DNA from: Trabulsiella odontotermitis
GTDB taxonomy: Bacteria; Pseudomonadota; Gammaproteobacteria; Enterobacterales; Enterobacteriaceae
NCBI RefSeq assembly: GCF_030053895.1
Contig: NZ_CP125781.1
Span: 2,294,001-2,358,000, forward strand
Reading direction: 5' to 3'
Length of the DNA stretch: 64,000 nt
A program made the translations under genes and the position numbers. How positions within the stretch are numbered: the first letter of the stretch is position 1; the number at the start of each line of letters is the position of its first letter. This document shows, piece after piece, positions 60,930-64,000 of the stretch. The notes under the pieces were generated by a model. It did not search any database. It was not told the origin of the DNA and saw nothing but the letters and a program-made list of their open reading frames with translations.

Positions 60930-61913
60930 TCAAATATTATTGTTCCACTGATTAATATCACGCTGGATTTTCATCTCATACATGCGCTTATCCGTTGCCC
61001 GGAGCCAGCTTTGCAGGTCACCATACTCAACATGGTCAAACTCAGTAACGCCCCAGGAAAAAGCCAGACGCCAGGGTTTACCGGAGGTACTGTTGTATTC
61101 TTCGGTCACTTCGGCCATATGCTGCATGGCGATAAATGCGCCGTCTTCATCGGTATCCAGAAACAAAATGGCAAACTCGTCTCCACCGTGCCGCACCAGC
61201 AAGTCGGATTCACGGAAGGTTTTACGCATCAGTTCAGCCAGCGCCCGGAGCGCAGCATCGCCCTGATCGTGACCAAAGTTGTCGTTAATTTCCTTAAACT
61301 TATCAAGATCGATCCAGCCAAGCGTGAGCGGCTCTGCACGGCGGTCCGACGAGGCAATGGCATAGTTTGCCAGATGCTCAAACCCGCGGCGGTTCAGTAA
61401 CCCGGTCAGATCATCGGTCGTGGCCACGCTGAATATCGCAAAATCGTCTTCAACGATCGACGCCAGGTCTTTGAGCATCTCCTGTTCGGCAGGCGCGAAG
61501 TTGCGGGTATCATGGTCTATCAGGCAGAACGAACCCACGATGGCGCCGTCAGGCAGCCGTAACGGGTATCCGGCATAAAAGCGAATATGCGGGTTCCCCG
61601 TCACCAGTGGATTATCGCTAAAGCGCTCATCAACAGTGGCATCGGGAACAATCAACGGACGCTCGCTGAGGATCGCGTGTCCGCAGAATGAGATATTGCG
61701 CGGCAGGGATTTCCAGCTCACGCCTTCGGACGATTTGAACACCAGGGTGGTCTCGTCTACCAGCGTCACCAGCGCCATTGGGACATTAAACAGATGTTTC
61801 GCCAGCCGCGTGAGCCGGTCAAAGCGGTGTGGATCGCCCGCGTCCAGCAAGCCGGAGTCACGTAATGCGGCCAGACGCTGGGCTTCATTTTTGGGGATTT
61901 CTGGCGTTTTCAT
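60930..61913 (-). CDS. GAF-GGDEF diguanylate cyclase
   Basis: 327 residues. GAF domain at ~20-155 (HLFNVPMALVTLVDETTLVFKSS, ISFCGHAILSERPLIVPDA) and GGDEF domain at ~170-320 with an intact active site RHGGDEFAILF and DDLTGLLNRRGFE. It should make cyclic di-GMP in response to a small molecule or redox signal bound by GAF. Cytoplasmic. It lies between uxaB and dgcF, where E. coli K-12 has no such gene as far as I recall. Confidence 0.9.
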   Translation of the reverse strand: MKTPEIPKNEAQRLAALRDSGLLDAGDPHRFDRLTRLAKHLFNVPMALVTLVDETTLVFKSSEGVSWKSLPRNISFCGHAILSERPLIVPDATVDERFSDNPLVTGNPHIRFYAGYPLRLPDGAIVGSFCLIDHDTRNFAPAEQEMLKDLASIVEDDFAIFSVATTDDLTGLLNRRGFEHLANYAIASSDRRAEPLTLGWIDLDKFKEINDNFGHDQGDAALRALAELMRKTFRESDLLVRHGGDEFAILFLDTDEDGAFIAMQHMAEVTEEYNSTSGKPWRLAFSWGVTEFDHVEYGDLQSWLRATDKRMYEMKIQRDINQWNNNI

Positions 61914-62019
61914 GACTTCGCCTCCAGAGGAAAGTCATTAAATTTTAGCGCAACATCGCCAAAAGCCCGGAAAATGCAGACATGATTTTTTGCCAATAAG
62001 TGACGGCGTCACCTGTTAG

Positions 62020-63438
62020 TTAAAATAACATCGGTTCATCTCGCCGGATACTGGTGCGGTTACGCCCCAGCTTCTTCGAGCGGTAGAGATATTCATCCGC
62101 TTCCACCAGCAACAGGTTGAACGTCTCGGATACCGGCGTGTTTCCCGGGCTGCGGGTGCCGATACCAATACTGACAGTCAGTCGCAGCGTGTCCTGATGC
62201 CAGCGGAACGGATATGCTTCAATGGCACTGCGGATCCTCTCCGCCAGCGCATAACCTTCAGCGGCATCAGTGGTGAGTGTGGCGATAGCAAACTCCTCAC
62301 CGCCCATTCGCGCCACCAGTCCTTTTTCACCGACCAGGCTTTTCACCTGCTGCGCGAACGAGGCCAGTACATAATCGCCGCACTCATGACCATAGCTGTC
62401 GTTGATGCTTTTGAAATAGTCGAGATCCAGCAACATCACCGTCAGGTGACTATCGCTGGTGTGCTCTATCTTTTTCAGCGCTTCATAGAGGCCAGAACGG
62501 GAATAAACCCGGGTCAGGAAATCGAAATCAGCGCGCAGCGCGACCTGTTTCATCAGCCGGCTAATGGCGTCAACGCTGGCCGCGACCATCACCGGGCTCA
62601 TCACCAGCGCGGCGATGCCAAGGCGCGTGGAAAACAGTTGCGGTGTCTGCAACGGCGCTACCACAGAGAGATTAATAATATTGTTGGCCACCAGCAGGAT
62701 TTCAGCACACCCGGCCACCAGCGTCAGCATGCAGGTTAACGGCAGCGGATAGCGCACCGCGCACCAGATAAGCGCCGGCAGTGGAAAAGCCAGGCTCCCG
62801 GCTCCGCCCACCAGTATTGACGCGCTAATCGAGAGGATCAGCGCCGCCACCGGAATCAGTGTACGTAAACGAAAACCGGACAGGTTTTCGGGCCACGTCA
62901 GCGTCATGATGCAGGGCAAAAACAGCACACCAGTGGAGAATTGCTCGCTGAACCAGTCCGCAAACAACGGAAGAAAGGTTTGCCTGTCGATACCGACGGA
63001 TCCGATCGCGCCGAGCAAAGACGATAATATGGCGGCAAGCAGACAATAATAAAATAAATGCAAGGTGCTCAACGGGCCAGGCATATAGTTTGTTCGTCTT
63101 TTATCGCGTAATACCAGTTGAGCTACGGTAACGATAAAAACCATATTTGACAGATTAATGACCAGCGATGCCATTCCCCATTGTGTGGTTATTGCATCAT
63201 ATATCAGCATCGCGGCATAACAGATGGCGTAATGGATACCGCGATTGAGAAACGCGTAACGGGCGAAAACCCCGGCCATTACGGCGTTCAGCGGCCAGAA
63301 CAGGGAGAGTTCCTGCACCATTCGCAGCATCGCGCCAAAGAAATAGAACAGGGTGGTTAAAATAAATACTACCAGCGCATCCCGCACGGGTTGTTCTTCA
63401 CGAAACAATGTGAAAGACGTCAGTGAAAATGAGCGCAT
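62020..63438 (-). CDS. dgcF: MASE1-GGDEF diguanylate cyclase DgcF
   Basis: 472 residues. Eight-helix MASE1-type membrane sensor (~20-300) followed by a GGDEF domain (~310-460) with intact motif ARMGGEEFAIA. It matches E. coli YneF/DgcF (FADWFSEQFSTGVLF, GGAGSLAFPLPALIWCAVRYPL, RSKKLGRNRTS). Here the N-terminal membrane part is complete. An internal start in the E. coli K-12 annotation gives a shorter form. Confidence 0.92.
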   Translation of the reverse strand: MRSFSLTSFTLFREEQPVRDALVVFILTTLFYFFGAMLRMVQELSLFWPLNAVMAGVFARYAFLNRGIHYAICYAAMLIYDAITTQWGMASLVINLSNMVFIVTVAQLVLRDKRRTNYMPGPLSTLHLFYYCLLAAILSSLLGAIGSVGIDRQTFLPLFADWFSEQFSTGVLFLPCIMTLTWPENLSGFRLRTLIPVAALILSISASILVGGAGSLAFPLPALIWCAVRYPLPLTCMLTLVAGCAEILLVANNIINLSVVAPLQTPQLFSTRLGIAALVMSPVMVAASVDAISRLMKQVALRADFDFLTRVYSRSGLYEALKKIEHTSDSHLTVMLLDLDYFKSINDSYGHECGDYVLASFAQQVKSLVGEKGLVARMGGEEFAIATLTTDAAEGYALAERIRSAIEAYPFRWHQDTLRLTVSIGIGTRSPGNTPVSETFNLLLVEADEYLYRSKKLGRNRTSIRRDEPMLF

Positions 63439-63542
63439 GAATATTTATCCGGTAATTACTTTCGTAATTTGTTTACGGTAACAGATGCAGCCATAATATT
63501 ATCATGAAAAAAAATTACACGATATTTTGCCCGAAAAATTAA

Positions 63543-63902
63543 CTACCGCGAATTCATTTGTATGACCAGCCAGTGGTGGATCACGGCCACAATATATTGC
63601 TGCTGTTCTTCGTTGAGTGCAGTTCCCTGAGGGATCTGATGCCATTTTTGCAGGCAGCCGCGGCAACAAGTGGCTGTTGCGTGCTGCGCGATAAACACCG
63701 GATGGCCGCGCATCGGCGTCTGTTTACCGTCATTCTTTGGCTGTGCGGGCGCCAGGCGGCTGGCGATGAAATCGGCGGCATGACGGTCAATGACCTCCGG
63801 TCCCTTATCGATGCAATACTGCCGCTCTTTCGGGCCGAGACGAAACCGGGCGCGAAACGTCGATCGCGCCAGGCGGGCAAAAAGAGAATCAAGTGGAATC
63901 AT
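63543..63902 (-). CDS. yneG: Conserved protein YneG
   Basis: 119 residues, orthologue of E. coli YneG (DUF4186). His/Cys-rich stretch RGHPVFIAQHATATCCRGCLQKWH suggests a metal-binding site; this hints at zinc but the function is unknown. Begins 3 bases after the glsB stop, so glsB and yneG are one transcription unit. Confidence 0.92.
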   Translation of the reverse strand: MIPLDSLFARLARSTFRARFRLGPKERQYCIDKGPEVIDRHAADFIASRLAPAQPKNDGKQTPMRGHPVFIAQHATATCCRGCLQKWHQIPQGTALNEEQQQYIVAVIHHWLVIQMNSR

Positions 63903-63905
63903 AAG

Positions 63906-64000
63906 CTAGTAAACCGAGCGACCCAGTTGTTGGGTCAGTTTTTCAAGAACGGCGATCCCTGCCAGCGAATTTCCCGCATCATCCAGTTCCGGGCTCCATA
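63906..64000 (-). CDS. glsB: Glutaminase 2, C-terminal end (cut by window)
   Basis: The minus strand ends with the reading frame WSPELDDAGNSLAGIAVLEK...LGRSVY and a TAG stop at 63906-63908, matching the C-terminus of E. coli GlsB (YneH), which hydrolyses glutamine to glutamate. The rest lies beyond the right edge. Confidence 0.88.
   Translation of the reverse strand, partial: WSPELDDAGNSLAGIAVLEKLTQQLGRSVY

Noticed and set aside
1..64000. tRNA, rRNA or CRISPR arrays
   Set aside because: No cloverleaf-like sequence, rRNA segment or regularly spaced repeat series was noticed. A covariance-model search was not possible here.

Overview
The window is chromosomal DNA from a member of the Enterobacteriaceae. 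Most genes are recognisable orthologues of Escherichia coli and Salmonella genes, and their order largely follows the E. coli 32-34 min region: ydcSTUV-patD-yncL-ortT, ydcY-ydcZ-mnaT, an mcbR-like gene, pqqU(yncD)-yncE, yncG, pptA, yddH, nhoA, yddG-fdnGHI, maeA-sra, then yneE-uxaB-dgcF-yneG-glsB. The srfABC block next to ortT and the smvA efflux gene recall Salmonella. The whole set fits a Citrobacter/Enterobacter/Leclercia-like genome. The species cannot be fixed from sequence alone. No tRNA, rRNA, CRISPR array, transposase or integrase was seen.

Layout. 1-5.9 kb: putrescine-type ABC transporter (ydcS is cut by the window edge) with aminobutyraldehyde dehydrogenase, then two tiny membrane proteins, YncL and OrtT. 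5.9-14.3 kb: srfCBA on the minus strand, facing a DppA-like peptide-binding protein. 14.3-20.6 kb: small conserved genes, an XRE-cupin regulator, a GntR regulator, the TonB receptor PqqU and the YncE propeller protein. 20.6-22.2 kb: an AT-rich two-gene cassette that looks like a cysteine-peptidase effector with a lipoprotein partner. 22.4-26.7 kb: yncG, pptA, an exported isochorismatase-like hydrolase, a GlxA-type regulator, yddH and nhoA.

26.7-32.5 kb: the smvR repressor and smvA efflux pump are separated and flanked by two paralogous short Rhs-core proteins. Their C-termini carry a matched His-Gly/Cys pair at identical residue numbers, suggestive of a caspase-clan peptidase. yddG follows. 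32.7-37.3 kb: formate dehydrogenase-N, with an in-frame UGA for selenocysteine at codon 196 and NarL/FNR-like sites upstream. 37.4-39.3 kb: an ABC-F ATPase preceded by a leader ORF with a strong Shine-Dalgarno sequence and mutually exclusive pairing segments, which looks like an undescribed attenuator. 39.4-41.4 kb: maeA and sra.

41.6-58.3 kb is an accessory block not found at this place in E. coli. It holds a cinnamyl-alcohol-type dehydrogenase, a SHS-like MFS carrier, SOS-controlled cho, mqo, a cytochrome P450 (unusual for this family), bdcA/bdcR with two matching operators, an iron/sugar-phosphate-type ABC transporter with a CitA/DcuS-type two-component system, an AT-rich pair resembling a pore-forming toxin and membrane immunity protein, and a VOC protein. 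58.3-64 kb returns to the conserved backbone, with two diguanylate cyclases. The strongest candidates for new biology are the twin mini-Rhs proteins, the ABC-F leader, and the two effector/immunity-like cassettes.
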